Notes under the pieces: generated by a model | Seen by the model: only the letters and a program-made list of their open reading frames with translations | The model's database searches: none | Told to the model about the DNA's origin: nothing | Program-made: the position numbers and the translations under genes | Shown here: in pieces, positions 43,885 to 44,496 of the stretch | Layout: every line of letters begins with the position of its first letter | Position numbering within the stretch: position 1 is the stretch's first letter | Origin: Erythrobacter sp. | GTDB taxonomy: Bacteria > Pseudomonadota > Alphaproteobacteria > Sphingomonadales > Sphingomonadaceae | Direction of reading: 5' to 3' | Length of the DNA: 44,496 bases | Assembly: GCA_027311945.1 (NCBI GenBank) | Contig: DAICXZ010000015.1 | Span: 1-44,496, forward strand

Positions 43885-44286
43885 TCAGATGAGCCGGGTA
43901 AAACTCGCTACGATCAGCACCACGCCGCCCGCGACCAGAGCATAGGCCCAGCCCCGGCCCCGCACACCGACTAGACGCCGCCCAAGCGCCATCATGCGCT
44001 CGCCAACGGCCACAAAGGCCAGCCCGGCGGCCACCACCGCACCGCCCAGCGCTGTGGCGAACATGGCGAGCGGATCGCCCACCTGCCACGGATTGACGAG
44101 ATAGATCGCCGCCCCGCCCAGCACGAAGACGACACCGGTGAGGAACCGCAGCCCCGGCGCGTGCTCCCATTCGGACAGCAGTTCGAGATAGAACCCCCGC
44201 ACCCGCAATTCGGCAAAGCCAAGCGCGAGGGCAAACAGCCCGGCAAAGAACGCCAGACCGTCGGAAAGATCGGTGAATTGAGCCAT
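43885..44286 (-). CDS. Small four-helix membrane protein, unknown
   Basis: 133 residues with about four hydrophobic helices (GLAFFAGLFALALGFAEL, LTGVVFVLGGAAIYLV, LAMFATALGGAVVAAGLAFVAVG, AYALVAGGVVLIVAS). No motif points to function. Start at MAQFTDLSDG; the open frame reaches 44340, but that part is not membrane-like. It reads toward thiC and ends close to the riboswitch start. Confidence 0.7.
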   Translation of the reverse strand: MAQFTDLSDGLAFFAGLFALALGFAELRVRGFYLELLSEWEHAPGLRFLTGVVFVLGGAAIYLVNPWQVGDPLAMFATALGGAVVAAGLAFVAVGERMMALGRRLVGVRGRGWAYALVAGGVVLIVASFTRLI

Positions 44287-44354
44287 AGGTGCCGATAACC
44301 CTGGCCGCGCGCAGGGTCTAGGCGGCGCGGACAAATTCAAGCGTCTGGTTTCGA

Positions 44355-44496
44355 GCCTATTCCGTTGAAAAAGTCGCCGCTGGCTGCGCTGGTTTAAGGT
44401 TCCGGATCGAGCGCGAGTGAGGCCGCTGCCTCTCTCAGGCGGTGGCGAGGCCCGGCATGGGCCGCATCTTGGCCAGTTTCCGGAGGTTCTGGGCTG
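44355..44496 (-). mobile_element. End of an insertion sequence (partial)
   Basis: Holds the C-terminus of a DDE transposase followed by about 75 bp of non-coding end. A GTTGAAAAAGTCGC stretch near 44363-44377 looks like a terminal inverted repeat, but the partner end is outside the window and the exact border is not provable. Confidence 0.5.
44435..44496 (-). CDS. C-terminus of an IS transposase (partial)
   Basis: The last 19 codons (AQNLRKLAKMRPMPGLATA then stop) match the usual C-terminal tail of DDE transposases of the IS5/IS1182 type, where AxNLRKLAK is common. Everything before that lies beyond the right edge. The family assignment between IS5 and IS1182 is open. Confidence 0.6.
   Translation of the reverse strand, partial: AQNLRKLAKMRPMPGLATA

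Overview
The window reads as chromosomal DNA of a high-GC alphaproteobacterium, most likely of the Sphingomonadales (Erythrobacteraceae/Sphingomonadaceae type). The evidence is the gene families (ybgC-tolQRAB-pal, SspB, UrcA, DUF5818, a DesB-like LigAB ring-cleavage dioxygenase, small PEP-CTERM-like proteins), the protein sequences, and a short REP family that, from general familiarity, I associate with this order. The first ~0.6 kb does not fit: it is AT-richer and encodes a Nudix hydrolase resembling those of Saccharibacteria/Patescibacteria, and it meets the alphaproteobacterial DNA in the middle of two genes on opposite strands. I read this as a chimeric join (assembly artefact or, less likely, real recombination).

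Layout. 1-620: foreign segment with a divergent gene pair (start of a minus-strand gene, truncated Nudix gene). 620-3260: right part of an integrative island: truncated CHC2-type primase, a perfect alphaproteobacterial LexA box (GTTC-N7-GTTC), a lytic transglycosylase, a DUF5818 protein and a P4-type tyrosine integrase abutting the 3' end of tRNA-Ser(GGA). 3400-11460: housekeeping genes (Zn metallopeptidase, periplasmic cyclophilin, DUF1905, VOC protein, Rel, CHAP amidase, M1 aminopeptidase lipoprotein, HemF). 11460-17950: PdeM, infC (apparently starting at AUA), a lipoprotein, a DASS transporter, a diguanylate cyclase, a J-domain protein. 17937-26747: a long minus-strand run, hisB-yciI-hisH-hisA-hisF-(small PEP-CTERM-like gene)-hisE-HIT followed within 6 bp by ybgC-tolQ-tolR-tolA-tolB-pal. 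Two striking inverted repeats sit inside the his cluster. 26849-33500: sspB, gmk, dapD, a small K+ channel, short membrane and acidic proteins, M19 dipeptidase, DoxX, DUF2189, GNAT.

33580-33975 holds the most interesting structure: a lone GIY-YIG nuclease gene placed between two inverted copies of a 25-bp REP (hairpin plus TTGTCGAAGG tail). The same REP occurs as a gene-less tail-to-tail pair between hemF and pdeM. This is the arrangement expected of an autonomous element and its miniature derivative, with a GIY-YIG nuclease in the role that RAYT transposases play in enterobacterial REPs.

34300-44500: an orphan gallate/protocatechuate-type extradiol dioxygenase, a LysR regulator divergent from an FMN reductase, SWIB, YbhB, S41 protease, COG3650, PhnA-like and UrcA proteins, thiC under a TPP riboswitch, a small membrane protein, and at the right edge the C-terminus of an IS transposase. 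Intergenic gaps are all under 300 bp. Starts were chosen by ribosome-binding sites, overlaps and family length; they are inferences.
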